This document shows positions 34,556-43,795 of a stretch of 64,000 nt of DNA, piece by piece; position 1 is the stretch's first letter, and each line of letters opens with the position of its first letter. Below the pieces are notes generated by a model, which made no database searches, had not been told where the DNA came from, and worked only from the letters and a program-made list of their open reading frames with translations. The DNA is from Gemmatimonadota bacterium (GTDB lineage: Bacteria; Gemmatimonadota; Gemmatimonadetes; Longimicrobiales; Gaopeijiaceae). A program made the position numbers and the translations under genes. Where the stretch lies: the NCBI GenBank assembly GCA_022826005.1, contig JAJDVT010000084.1, forward strand, positions 25,594 to 89,593, given 5' to 3'.

Positions 34556-35925
34556 GCCGGGGATCGTGCGCCATCGCGAAGCCGGCCCGGGCGCCCCGGC
34601 TTCTGGCATGCTGGCTGGTCGTGCTCGCCACGGCCTGCTCCGAAGCACCGCAGGAACCTCCACCCCCCGCATTCACCGTCACCGACAGCGCGGGGGTGCG
34701 CGTGGTAGTCAATTCGGGCCAGCAGTGGGGTAAAGGGGAGGGGTGGCAGGTCACCGCCGAGCCCGTTGTCACCCTGGGAGTCAGGGACTATCCCGTCGAG
34801 CAGCAATTCGAGCGCCTCGGGGGGGCGACGCGGTTGAGCGACGGCACGATCGTCGTGCTCGAACAGCGGGACATGGAGCTTGAGGCCTTCGACGCCTCCG
34901 GAGCACTGCGCTGGACAGCCGGCGGCATCGGGGACGGCCCAGGCGAGACGAGGCCCTACCCCGACACGCGTGCGGTACTGACGAAACTGCCCGGCGACAC
35001 CCTCCAGCTGCAGAACGGCCAGGACCGAGTGCGCTTCGGCCCCTCCGGCGAGCTACTCGAGCACCGCAAGGTGGACTACGCGCGATTCCGCCGCTGGGGG
35101 CGGATCTTCCTGCAATACTGCCCCTTCGAAGTCTACTTCGTGCGGGATGAGATAGTGGTCTGCCACGGCATGCAGTTTGAGCCGCCCTTCCCCGACTCCT
35201 GGGCCGGCCGGCACACCATCATGCGAACCACGTGGGATCTGGACCGGCTCGACACGCTCGGCGTCTTCCTGGAAGCGAGCTTCTTCCGTGCAGGCCCCCC
35301 CGGGGTCGCCGTCCGATCCCCACTGGCGGCTCAAGGGATGTTCCGGGTCGCCACCAGTCCCGAACCCAGGCTGCTCTACGCCCGCAACAACGCCTACCGG
35401 ATCGAGGTTTGGGACATCCCGGCCGGCACCCTGGCCATGGTCGTGGAGCGGCGGGTCCCGCGCCGCGTACGGTCGCACGAGGAGGCCGACCATCTGTTGC
35501 AGAGCGGGGACCTTGGTACCGTTCGTCTCATGGCCATCGAAATGAACATCGCCATCGACCTGGAGGCGGAGGCGGACAAGGCACATTCGGCGGCCATCGA
35601 CTCCGTGTCGATCGCCGAGGCCCTCTTCCTCGACGAACTCGGCTACATGTGGGTCCGGCGCGGCCCCTCTCCGCTGGACGGCGAACACGTGCGAGTGCGG
35701 GAGGTCACCGGACCCGACGACACGCGCCGGACGATCCGCGCCCCCTCGGGACTCCACGACGTATTCCGGCCGGACGGCGTGTACCTGGGTACGGTGAAGC
35801 TGCCCCCCGACCTTCGCATCACCGAGATCGGCCCGGACTACATTCTCGGCATCGTGCGGGACGAGATGGATGTCCAGTACGTGTGGATGTACGGGCTGGA
35901 CCGGGGTGGGGGAGGATCCGGATGA
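34552..35925 (+). CDS. Six-bladed beta-propeller lipoprotein, array member 2
   Basis: A 457-residue paralogue of member 1 with lipobox LVVLATAC and the same TDSAGVRVVVNSG, RFRRWGRIFLQYCPF and RPDGVYLGTVKLP blocks. The ATG at 34552 overlaps the previous stop by 4 nt and is preceded by GGGAGGGT. An extra acidic segment (DLEAEADKAHSAAIDSVSI) near residue 345 is also found in member 4 in another form. Its own stop overlaps the start of member 3. Confidence 0.82.
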   Translation: MSRGSCAIAKPARAPRLLACWLVVLATACSEAPQEPPPPAFTVTDSAGVRVVVNSGQQWGKGEGWQVTAEPVVTLGVRDYPVEQQFERLGGATRLSDGTIVVLEQRDMELEAFDASGALRWTAGGIGDGPGETRPYPDTRAVLTKLPGDTLQLQNGQDRVRFGPSGELLEHRKVDYARFRRWGRIFLQYCPFEVYFVRDEIVVCHGMQFEPPFPDSWAGRHTIMRTTWDLDRLDTLGVFLEASFFRAGPPGVAVRSPLAAQGMFRVATSPEPRLLYARNNAYRIEVWDIPAGTLAMVVERRVPRRVRSHEEADHLLQSGDLGTVRLMAIEMNIAIDLEAEADKAHSAAIDSVSIAEALFLDELGYMWVRRGPSPLDGEHVRVREVTGPDDTRRTIRAPSGLHDVFRPDGVYLGTVKLPPDLRITEIGPDYILGIVRDEMDVQYVWMYGLDRGGGGSG

Positions 35926-36863
35926 GCCGCTGGCAGTGCAACGCCCCGAAGTCGACCCGGGGCGGCCGGAATCTGGCCTGCCTGCTGGCCATCCTCGCCA
36001 CGGCCTGCTCCGAAGCGCCGCAAGAACCCCCGCCGCCCGCGTTCACCGCCACCGACAGCGCGGGGGTGCGGATCGTCGTCAATTCGGGACCGCGGTGGGG
36101 TGAAGGGGAGGGGTGGCAGGTCACCGCCGAGCCCGTCGTCACCCTGGGAGTCAGAGACTATCCCGTCGAGCAGCAGTTCGTGCGCCTTGGCGAGGCGACG
36201 CGGCTGGGCGATGGCACGATCGTCCTGCTCGAGATAGAGGATATGCAGCTCCGGGCCTTCAATGCCTCCGGAGGTCTGCTGTGGACGGCCGGTGGAGTCG
36301 GCGATGGTCCCGGGGAGACGAGGCCGTACCCCGATACGCGCCCGGTCCTTACGAAGCTCCGGGGCGACACCCTGCAGTTGCAGAACGGCCAGGACCGCAT
36401 CCGTTTCAATTCGGCCGGTGAGCTGATCGAGCAGAGGAAGGTTGACTATGCACGCTTTCGCCGGTGGGGGCAGATCGCATCGTGCAGGAAATAGGCCGCG
36501 AACGGGCAGTATTGCAGGAAGATCTGGTCACCGCTCGATTCGGTGTCCATCGCCGAGGACTTCCTGCTCGACGACCTCGGTTTCCTCTGGGTCCGACGGG
36601 GCCCGTCCCCAGCGGAAGGCGACGAGGGAATGCTTCGAGAGTTCACCGCGCCCGACGGCGTGGAGTGGGCAATACCGTCTTCTTCGGGTCTGCACGACGT
36701 CTTCCGCCCCGACGGCGTGTACCTGGGGACCGTGAAGCTGCCCCATGACCTCAGCATCACCGAGATCGGCCCGGACTACATCCTGGGCACGGTCCGCGAC
36801 GAAGTGGACATCCAGTACGTCTGGATGTACGGGCTGGATCGAAGTGAGGGAGGATCCGAATGA
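35922..36863 (+). pseudogene. Six-bladed beta-propeller lipoprotein, array member 3 (inverted and deleted)
   Basis: The first 190 codons (35922-36494) match the other members from the lipobox (LLAILATAC) to RFRRWG, then the frame hits a stop. Bases 36471-36526, flanked by CAGATC and GATCTG, are reversed: read on the minus strand they give IFLQYCPFAAYFLHDA, the segment that should follow RRWG. After it about 120 codons are missing and sequence resumes at WSPLDSVSIAE and runs intact to the normal stop at 36863. So the gene suffered a 56-bp inversion and a deletion. The start still overlaps member 2's stop and the end still overlaps member 4's start. Confidence 0.88.
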
Positions 36864-38212
36864 GCCGCAGACCACGAACCGCTCCGAATTCCACCTGGGG
36901 ACGCCTGCATCTGGCGTGCCTGCCGGTTGCGCTCGCCGCCGCCTGCTCCCAGACCCCTGCCGAACCCCCACCCCCCGCATTCACCGTCACCGACAGCGCC
37001 GGCGTACGCATGGTCGTGAACTCCGGCCGGCAGTGGGGCGAGGAAGAGGGATGGCAGGTGACCGCCGAGCCCGTCGTGACGCTGGGAGTGATGGACTTCC
37101 CGGTGGAGCAACAGTTCCAGGACATCGTCGGCGCGACGCGGCTCAGTGACGGCACCATCGTCCTGGTCGAACTGGCAGACTTCGGGCTTCGGGCCTTCAA
37201 CCCCTCCGGAGACCGTCTGTGGACCGCAGGCGGAGTCGGGGACGGTCCCGGGGAGATGAGGAGCTATCCCGACACGCGGCCGGTTCTGTCGAGACTCGAC
37301 GGCGACGTCGTTCAGCTTCAGAACGGGCTCGACCGCATCCGCTACAGCTCCGGCGGCGAGGTGATCGAACACGTCAAGCTGGACTACGGGCGATTCCGCC
37401 GGTGGGGGCGCATCTTCATCCAATACTGCCCCTTCGACGCCTACTTCCTGCAGGACGACATCGTGTTCTGCCACCGTCCGCAACCTGAATCGCCTCCCGA
37501 TTCCTGGACCATTCATCACACGATCATGCGGACCACATGGGATCTGGACGCTGTCGACACGCTGGGAGGGGACTTTCTCGAAGAGAGCTACTTCCGCCAG
37601 AGCAGGTTTCCCATAGCCATACGATCCCCCCTGGCTGCCCGGGGCATCTTCGGGATCGGCGGCGCCCCCCAGCCCAGGCTACTGTACGCCCGCAACGACG
37701 AATACCGGATCGAGGTGTGGGACATCCTGGCCGGAAGCCTTGCGATGGTGGTGGAGAGGCAGGTCCCCCGCCGGGCGCGGACGGACGAGGAGGCCGACTT
37801 CCTGGTGCAAAGCGGCGATGTCCACTACGCTCGCGACTACGTCGACATCGCCGAGAGTGTGGACAAGGCCCATTCGCAGGCGATCGATTCCGTCTCCCTC
37901 GCCGAGGCGCTCTTCCTCGACGAACTCGGGTACATGTGGGTCCGGCGCGGCCCCTCCGGGCTGGATGGCGAACACGCCCGGGTGCGGGAAATCACCGGGC
38001 CCGACGGCAGGCAGTGGACCGTACCGGCTCCCTCGGGCCTCCACGACGTTTTCCGCCCCGACGGCGTGTACCTCGGGACCGTGAAGCTGCCCCACGACCT
38101 GCGCATCACAGAGATCGGGGCCGACCACATCCTCGGTATCGTGCGAGACGAGATGGACGTGCAGTACGTATGGATGTACGGGCTGGACCGGGGTGGGGGG
38201 GAACCGGGATGA
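36860..38212 (+). CDS. Six-bladed beta-propeller lipoprotein, array member 4
   Basis: A 450-residue intact member with signal region LACLPVALAAAC, TDSAGVRMVVNSG, IVGATRLSDGTIVLVE, RFRRWGRIFIQYCPF and the usual C-terminal GVYLGTVKLPHDLRITEIG. It starts at an ATG overlapping member 3's stop (ATGA) and its stop overlaps member 5's start, so the whole array is one translationally chained unit. It is closest to member 1 by eye in the first half. Confidence 0.82.
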   Translation: MSRRPRTAPNSTWGRLHLACLPVALAAACSQTPAEPPPPAFTVTDSAGVRMVVNSGRQWGEEEGWQVTAEPVVTLGVMDFPVEQQFQDIVGATRLSDGTIVLVELADFGLRAFNPSGDRLWTAGGVGDGPGEMRSYPDTRPVLSRLDGDVVQLQNGLDRIRYSSGGEVIEHVKLDYGRFRRWGRIFIQYCPFDAYFLQDDIVFCHRPQPESPPDSWTIHHTIMRTTWDLDAVDTLGGDFLEESYFRQSRFPIAIRSPLAARGIFGIGGAPQPRLLYARNDEYRIEVWDILAGSLAMVVERQVPRRARTDEEADFLVQSGDVHYARDYVDIAESVDKAHSQAIDSVSLAEALFLDELGYMWVRRGPSGLDGEHARVREITGPDGRQWTVPAPSGLHDVFRPDGVYLGTVKLPHDLRITEIGADHILGIVRDEMDVQYVWMYGLDRGGGEPG

Positions 38213-39540
38213 CCGGACGGGCTGTCGCCCGCGAGATGTTCGCTGCCTGCTGGCTGGCGCTCGGCGCCGTCGCCTGCACGGTTGGGGACGAGGCCCCCGT
38301 CACAACAGGACCGACAATCACCGACAGCGCAGGCGTGCGGATGGTGGTGAACTCCGACCCGCTCTGGATTGCCGGCGAGGGGTGGCGGGTCACGCCCGAG
38401 CCGACGCTGGTCCTGGGTACGCGGGACACTCCAATCGAGCAGCAGTTCCACAACGTCGGTGGTGCGACCCGGCTGAGTGACGGGACGATCGTCGTGCTGA
38501 ACCGGGGAAGTTCGGAACTGCGGGCCTTCGATTCGTCCGGCCGCCATCTGTGGAGCCGAGGAGGCGCCGGCGACGGTCCCGGGGAGATGAAGGTCTACGC
38601 CGATGCGTATCCACAGCTCCTCCGGCTTGCGGGTGACACTCTGCAGGTGCAGAACGGCTGGGACCGCATCCGCTTCGATCCCGCCGGAGAGCTCGTCGCC
38701 CACGAGACGCTCGGCGTCAGGGGGCTTCGGTCCCTGGGCCCCTATCACCTCTACGCCTGCCCCTTCGGGCTCTATTTCGCGCACCAACAGGTCCTGGCCT
38801 GCGACGACGACGAGCCTCCTCCGGGTTCCGCGGAAACGTGGGCCAGTCACGTGACGGTCGTGCGAACCACCTGGGCCCTGGACCGGCTCGACACCCTTGC
38901 CACCTTCTTCGAGACGGACTGGGGCCGGGAGGACAATCCCTGGCGCTCGCTCACCCCTTCGCCATTCGGCCGCAACGGACTGTTCAGAGTCTCCGGCGAG
39001 CCCCGGCCCACCCTTCTTTACGCTGCAAACGACGCCTACCGGATCGAGGTCTGGGACATCGCGAACGCCACGCTGTCGCTGGTGGTCGAGCGGAAAACGG
39101 CGCGGCGGGCCCGCGGGGAGCGTGAAACCAACTATGCGTCGAAGCCCGGCCCGGTCTATCCCTTCACCGAGGGGATGAATCCCCGCGACAAGCGGTGGTC
39201 GCCGGTGGATTCGCTGTCGATCGCCCGCGGCTTCCGTCAGGACGCTCTCGGATACCTGTGGGTCCGCCGGGCTCCCTCTCCCGCGGAAGGTGACGAGGGA
39301 GTGCCCCTGGAGAGTGTGAACGCCGACGGCACCCGATTCGTGTTCACGCTCTCGTCGGGTCTCCACGACCTGTTTCGCCCCGACGGCGTCTACCTCGGGA
39401 CCGTGAAGCTGCCACACGGCCTCCGGGTCATGGAGATCGGCGCCGACTATGTGCTGGGCGTGGCTACCGACGACCTCGACATCCAATACGTTCACCTGTA
39501 CGGGCTCGACCGGGGGTTCGGGGGGACGGTGGCTCGATGA
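38209..39540 (+). CDS. Six-bladed beta-propeller lipoprotein, array member 5
   Basis: A 443-residue, more divergent last member: lipobox WLALGAVAC, then TDSAGVRMVVNSDP, VGGATRLSDGTIVVL and RPDGVYLGTVKLPHGLRV. The middle differs (YLYACPF replaced by LYACPFGLYFAH). The ATG at 38209 overlaps member 4's stop. It ends 121 bp before the convergent M20 peptidase stop, and those bases are a tandem repeat. Confidence 0.82.
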   Translation: MTGRAVAREMFAACWLALGAVACTVGDEAPVTTGPTITDSAGVRMVVNSDPLWIAGEGWRVTPEPTLVLGTRDTPIEQQFHNVGGATRLSDGTIVVLNRGSSELRAFDSSGRHLWSRGGAGDGPGEMKVYADAYPQLLRLAGDTLQVQNGWDRIRFDPAGELVAHETLGVRGLRSLGPYHLYACPFGLYFAHQQVLACDDDEPPPGSAETWASHVTVVRTTWALDRLDTLATFFETDWGREDNPWRSLTPSPFGRNGLFRVSGEPRPTLLYAANDAYRIEVWDIANATLSLVVERKTARRARGERETNYASKPGPVYPFTEGMNPRDKRWSPVDSLSIARGFRQDALGYLWVRRAPSPAEGDEGVPLESVNADGTRFVFTLSSGLHDLFRPDGVYLGTVKLPHGLRVMEIGADYVLGVATDDLDIQYVHLYGLDRGFGGTVAR

Positions 39541-39544
39541 GACG

Positions 39545-39663
39545 TGGTCGATCGCGGTCCCGGCGCCGGGGGCCGGCCTGGTCCCGTCGCGGGCCCTGCC
39601 CGGAGGCCGACCTGATCAATCGCGGTCCCTGCCCGGAGACAGGCCTGGTCCATCGCGGCCCCT
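39545..39663. repeat. Imperfect 34-bp tandem repeat between convergent genes
   Basis: Three and a half units at 39545-39578, 39579-39612, 39613-39645 and a partial copy at 39646-39663. Each starts TGGTC..TCGCGG and contains a GGTCCCTGCCCGGAGGCC-like body. It fills the gap between the last propeller gene and the M20 peptidase stop. No gene is visible in it. Confidence 0.75.
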
Positions 39664-40972
39664 ACTGCGACGCCGGCCGCCCCGCGTTGAGGTAGTCCAG
39701 CAGCAGGTTCGACATCGCGCGGATGCCCACCGGGACGGCCGAGTTGTCGGCCTGGAAGTCGGGCGTGTGGTGCCCGCCGGACGTCCCGCCGGGGATGACC
39801 TGCCCCAGCCGGAAGTAGAACCCGGGGATCTCGTTCGCGAAGTAGGCGAAGTCCTCGCCGCCCATGGTGGGCTCGAGGTCGACGACGTTTTCCGCGCCAA
39901 CGACCCGCTCCAGGGTGGGGAGCATCTGCTCGCCGAGCGCGGGATCGTTGATGGTGGCGGGGGTGCCGCGGTCGTAGTCCAGTTCGTAGGTGCCCCCGCC
40001 GGCCGCGGTGATGCCTTCGAGGATCTCGCCCATGCGCCGCTCGACCGCGTCGCGGACGTCGGGGTTGTAGGTGCGCACGGTGCCCTCGAGCTCGACCTCG
40101 TTCGGGATGATGTTGAAGCGGGTGCCGCCCCGGAAGATCCCCACGGTGACCACGCTGGGCTCGAGCGGGGGCAGGTTGCGCGAACGGATGGTCTGGAAGG
40201 CGGTCACGGCCTGCGACGCCATCACGATCGGGTCGACACCCAGGTGCGGCGCCGCCCCATGCGACTGCTGCCCGATGATGCGGATCTTGAAGTGGTCGAC
40301 CGCGGCGAGCGCGGGCCCGGAGGTGAAGCCGACCTTCCCCACCTCCATCTCGGCGAAGCTGTGCAGCCCGAAGATTGCGCTTGGGGCGGGGTCCCGCAGC
40401 ACCCCTTCCCTCACCATCAGATCCGCGCCGCCCTCCTCGCCCGGCGGCGGCCCCTCCTCGGCCGGCTGGAAGATGAACTTGACCGTCCCGGGGAGCTCGT
40501 CGCGCATGCCCGCCAGCACCGACGCCACGCCGAGCTGCACGGCCACGTGGATGTCGTGGCCGCAGGCGTGCGACACCCCCACCTCCTGGCCCAGGTAGGT
40601 GGTCCGCACCGTCGACCTGAAGGGGTACGGCGTGTCCTCGGTGACCGGGAGCGCGTCCATGTCGGCCCGCACGGCCACCACCGGGCCCGGGCGGCCGCCG
40701 CGCAGGATCCCGACCACGCCGGTGTGAGCGACCCCCGTCCGGACCTCGTCGAAGCCGAGCGCGCGCAGGTGGTTCGCGACCAGCTCGGCGGTCTTGAATT
40801 CGCGGTTGCCGAGTTCCGGGTGCTGGTGGATGTGTTCCCGCAGCCGGATGATCGAGTCCTGCACCCGGGCCACCGCCGCGTCGATGTCGGGGTTTTGGGC
40901 GTGGAGGGGGGTGGGCGGGGCCAGGGAGACGACGGCAGCGGCGGCCAGGGCGAGCAACACACGGAGAGTCAT
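39662..40972 (-). CDS. Secreted M20-family amidohydrolase
   Basis: A 436-residue exported zinc amidohydrolase of the M20 (AbgB/IAA-amino-acid hydrolase/hippuricase) family. A signal peptide ends near LHAQ. Metal-site motifs are ADMDALPV, HACGHDIHVA, FQPAEEGPPPGEEGGA with the catalytic Glu, and GGEDFAYF near the C-terminus, with a later HHTPDF. It probably removes acyl or amino groups from N-acyl amino acids in the periplasm. The start at 40972 lies 18 bp after the Fic-derived gene's stop. Confidence 0.92.
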   Translation of the reverse strand: MTLRVLLALAAAAVVSLAPPTPLHAQNPDIDAAVARVQDSIIRLREHIHQHPELGNREFKTAELVANHLRALGFDEVRTGVAHTGVVGILRGGRPGPVVAVRADMDALPVTEDTPYPFRSTVRTTYLGQEVGVSHACGHDIHVAVQLGVASVLAGMRDELPGTVKFIFQPAEEGPPPGEEGGADLMVREGVLRDPAPSAIFGLHSFAEMEVGKVGFTSGPALAAVDHFKIRIIGQQSHGAAPHLGVDPIVMASQAVTAFQTIRSRNLPPLEPSVVTVGIFRGGTRFNIIPNEVELEGTVRTYNPDVRDAVERRMGEILEGITAAGGGTYELDYDRGTPATINDPALGEQMLPTLERVVGAENVVDLEPTMGGEDFAYFANEIPGFYFRLGQVIPGGTSGGHHTPDFQADNSAVPVGIRAMSNLLLDYLNAGRPASQ

Positions 40973-40990
40973 GGTTCGATTCCGATCAGG

Positions 40991-41566
40991 TTATGGGTGG
41001 GTGTCGCGGCGTGGTATGGGATCCACGGCCGAGTAAGCCTTCGCCTGGCGCCCGAGCTCGGTCAGACGATACTTCTGGTTCGCCGCGCTGGGCGCATCGG
41101 GACGCGTCATTTCGACATAGCCCCGTTTCAGAGCCGGAAGCAGGTAGCGCTGCCTGAGCGACTTGCGGTCCCGCAGGCCGAGCACCGCCTGGATCTGCCG
41201 CCGCGACATCGTGCCCTGGAGCACCGACAGCAACCGCGCGACCTGGGTGTGGAGCAGGTGGGATTCGTTCGCGGAATCCCATTCCCGGTATCGATCGTAG
41301 ACCTCGATGGCGTTGCGCGCCTCCTGGATATCACGCAGTGGCCCGACCACGTGCTTGCCATCCAGGATCGTGGCGATCTGGTCCTCGGACAGACGATTCC
41401 CTTCGATCGCGAGCGTTGCGCGGATGGTGCGGACCCGGTTGATGCGCCGGAGCCGCAGGTCCTGCCCCACGGCCGCGGCTACCGCCCGGCCGATCGCCTC
41501 GCCGATCTCCTCGGCGCGCCCGAGGATGGCCGGGGTGATCGCGTAGGGTGGACTGCGCATCGTCAT
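40991..41566 (-). CDS. Fic-family protein lacking its catalytic core
   Basis: A 191-residue protein. Residues about 40-105 match the Fic N-terminal domain (RTIRATLAIEGNRLSEDQI, LRDIQEARNAIEVYDRY), and residues about 106-191 match the C-terminal winged-helix part of the same family (VARLLSVLQGTMSRRQIQ, LRDRKSLRQRYLLPALKRGY). The Fic core with HPFxxGNGR, normally about 150-180 residues, is missing: ESHLL joins directly to HTQVARLL near residue 105. The join is in frame, so a shortened protein can still be made. Start ATG 41566 (41560 is alternative). Confidence 0.75.
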   Translation of the reverse strand: MTMRSPPYAITPAILGRAEEIGEAIGRAVAAAVGQDLRLRRINRVRTIRATLAIEGNRLSEDQIATILDGKHVVGPLRDIQEARNAIEVYDRYREWDSANESHLLHTQVARLLSVLQGTMSRRQIQAVLGLRDRKSLRQRYLLPALKRGYVEMTRPDAPSAANQKYRLTELGRQAKAYSAVDPIPRRDTHP

Positions 41567-41627
41567 TCTCTGCAACGCTCCTTCGCGAGGCGGGGGAGTT
41601 GCGGCCCGCGGGGTGCCCAACAACCTC

Positions 41628-42584
41628 CTACGAACCCGCCAGACTCGTGTACACCGCACGCACAAACCGCTCCGAGTTGGCGCCCCAGACCTCGTCCAGA
41701 TCCGCCGTCGGCGCCGCCGCCACGACTTCGTCCGCCGTCCGCCCGGCCGCCACCATGCCGGCAACCCGCAGCCGCACCGTCTCCAGCATGTCGCGGTAGG
41801 CCCGCAGGTCGGCGGGCGAGGCGAGGTCGCCGTGGCCCGGGATGATCCTCGTCGCTTCGTCCGAACGCTCCAGCACGAAGTTCGCCGCCGCGATCACGCC
41901 ATCGACCCCGCCCCCGCTGTCGATATCGATGAACGGGTAGCGGCCGTTGAAGAAGGTGTCGCCCATGTGGAAGACGTTCGCGCGCGGGAAATGCACGATC
42001 GCGTCGCCGTCGGTGTGGGCGGTGCCGATATGCGTCACGCGGATGTGGCGGCCATTCCAGTGGAAGGTCACCGCGTTGTCGAAGGTGACCACGGGGAGCG
42101 CGGCACGGGGTGCCTGGGCGGAGCGTCCGATCAGGTCCGCGAACTCGGCGGGGTTCATGCGCCGGTAGACGTTCTCGTGCGCGACGATCATTGCGCCCGC
42201 CTCGCCCAGGTTCTCGTTGCCACCGGTGTGGTCGCCGTGCCAGTGGGTGTTCAGCACCCAGCGGACCGGCCGGTCGGTCACCGCGGCCACCGCCGCGACG
42301 ATCTTGTCGGTCAGGGGCGCGAACTGGTCGTCGATGAGGAAGGCACCGTCGTCCCCCACGCTCAGCCCGATGTTGCCCCCACGGCCGATCAGCATGAACA
42401 GGTCACTCTCCAGTTCGATCGTCTCGATCTCGACGTTGGCCATGTTCTGCTGGGCGGTGAGCGGCGCGATCGAAGAGGCGGTGGCAGACAGCAGCGCAGA
42501 GGCCGCCAGGAGTCGCCGGTGGAAGGCGGTGGCGGGCGGGTAGCGCCCTGCCCTTCGTGAGTGATTTGTCGAAGGATTCGTCAT
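41628..42584 (-). CDS. Exported MBL-fold metallo-hydrolase
   Basis: A 318-residue metallo-beta-lactamase-fold hydrolase. After a signal region (LLAASALLSATASS) come the metal motifs THWHGDHTGGNEN (HxHxDH), GTAHTDGDAIV and PGHGD. The domain order and spacing resemble class B beta-lactamase/quinoprotein-relay type proteins found next to dehydrogenases. Substrate unknown. The ATG at 42584 has no strong ribosome site. It diverges from the dienelactone hydrolase gene, with a CRP-type box in the shared region. Confidence 0.88.
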   Translation of the reverse strand: MTNPSTNHSRRAGRYPPATAFHRRLLAASALLSATASSIAPLTAQQNMANVEIETIELESDLFMLIGRGGNIGLSVGDDGAFLIDDQFAPLTDKIVAAVAAVTDRPVRWVLNTHWHGDHTGGNENLGEAGAMIVAHENVYRRMNPAEFADLIGRSAQAPRAALPVVTFDNAVTFHWNGRHIRVTHIGTAHTDGDAIVHFPRANVFHMGDTFFNGRYPFIDIDSGGGVDGVIAAANFVLERSDEATRIIPGHGDLASPADLRAYRDMLETVRLRVAGMVAAGRTADEVVAAAPTADLDEVWGANSERFVRAVYTSLAGS

Positions 42585-42596
42585 TGTCCGATGGCT

Positions 42597-42612
42597 TGTG
42601 AATTGGTTCACA
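42597..42612. promoter_or_regulatory. Perfect CRP/FNR-family box TGTGA-N6-TCACA
   Basis: TGTGAATTGGTTCACA lies in the 118 bp between the divergent metallo-hydrolase (ATG 42584) and dienelactone hydrolase (ATG 42703) genes. It matches the E. coli CRP consensus half-sites exactly. A TATATCATTAA stretch follows about 40 nt downstream towards the plus-strand gene. Position relative to either promoter suggests control of one or both. Confidence 0.6.
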
Positions 42613-42702
42613 TTCTGCGAAGCCGGATCCAGGCCCGTTCGCGTCCGAGTCACTATATCATTAACCATTCGGGACCGGAAACCTGAAGTGGAGGAACCCC
42701 GA

Positions 42703-43581
42703 ATGCGTTCATCAACCAAGCCCCGGCACCTCGTGGCGGCCCTGCTCGCGACCACACTGTTCGCGGCGCCCTGCGCCGACTCCCCCCCGGCCGACGACTC
42801 CGCCGACGGCACCGATTCCGCGGACAACACGTCCGCCGCGTCCGACCCGGCACAGGAGCTACCCTCCGCAATCACCGGCAACGGCGGTGAGCTGGAGGGC
42901 ATGGCTCTGCAGTACGTCGAGGGCGACGACCTCACCACCGGCTACCTGGCCGTTCCCGACGGCGACGGCCCCTTCCCCGCCCTGATCATCATCCACGAAT
43001 GGAACGGGCTGCAGGACCGCGTGCGCCAGCTTGCCGACGACTTCGCCGGCGAGGGGTACGTGACGCTCGCCGCGGACCTCTTCAAGGGGCGCACCGGCAG
43101 CAACCGGCAGGAGAACATGGCGCTGGTCACTGAGGCGCGGGCCGACCAGCCCGCCATGATCGCCAACCTGAACGCCGCCGTGGCCTACCTGAAGGGCCGG
43201 TCCGACGTGACGGGACGGGTCGGGGCGATGGGATGGTGCTTCGGCGGGGGAGTCGCGCTCTCGTTCGGGCTGGACGGCGACAACCACGACGCCACCGCCA
43301 TATTCTACGGCCAGCTGGTGGACGACCCCGAGGTCGTCGCCCGACTGGACCACGAGGTCTACGGCACCTTCGCGGCGCTGGACAACGGCCCCTCGCCCGA
43401 ATCGGTGGCCGCCTTCGAGGCCGCTCTGCGGGAGGCCGGGATCGAACACGACCTGCACATCTACGACGACGTCAACCACGGGTTCTGGCTCCGCGTGGAC
43501 GGAGATCCGGACGTGCGCACGGCCCCGGCGGCGGACGCCTGGCAGAGGCTGAAGGCGTATTTGCAGAGGACGCTGGGATGA
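42703..43581 (+). CDS. Dienelactone hydrolase-family lipoprotein
   Basis: A 292-residue alpha/beta hydrolase of the dienelactone hydrolase family. The N-terminus LVAALLATTLFAAPC looks like a lipobox, followed by an Asp/Ser/Ala-rich linker. The catalytic Cys is in GAMGWCFGGG, with Asp and the final His in DDVNHGFW; IIIHEWNGL carries the usual oxyanion-region residues. The start at 42703 has GGAGGAA 6 nt upstream. It may hydrolyse esters or lactones in the periplasm. Confidence 0.9.
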   Translation: MRSSTKPRHLVAALLATTLFAAPCADSPPADDSADGTDSADNTSAASDPAQELPSAITGNGGELEGMALQYVEGDDLTTGYLAVPDGDGPFPALIIIHEWNGLQDRVRQLADDFAGEGYVTLAADLFKGRTGSNRQENMALVTEARADQPAMIANLNAAVAYLKGRSDVTGRVGAMGWCFGGGVALSFGLDGDNHDATAIFYGQLVDDPEVVARLDHEVYGTFAALDNGPSPESVAAFEAALREAGIEHDLHIYDDVNHGFWLRVDGDPDVRTAPAADAWQRLKAYLQRTLG

Positions 43582-43795
43582 TGGGGAGCGGTATCGGGGG
43601 TGGCCGTGGTTACCGGCGGCAGGACGCGCGGAGACGCGAGAGTGCGCTGTCCGAATCCGGCGACGCGGTGTCCTCTGGCGGCTTCACGCGGTCGCTCGGG
43701 AAGGCAAAAAACGCCGTCATTCTGCGCTGAATGCTCCGGCACATCTCTTGCGGTGATTATGCAGACCTGACACGAGAACACATCTGGGGGCGCCC

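Noticed and set aside
39545..39663. Tandem repeats considered as CRISPR
   Set aside because: Contiguous imperfect units with no spacers.
39449..41845. A roughly 800-codon open frame on the plus strand across the M20 and Fic-derived genes
   Set aside because: Antisense reading of two recognisable minus-strand proteins; no domain visible.
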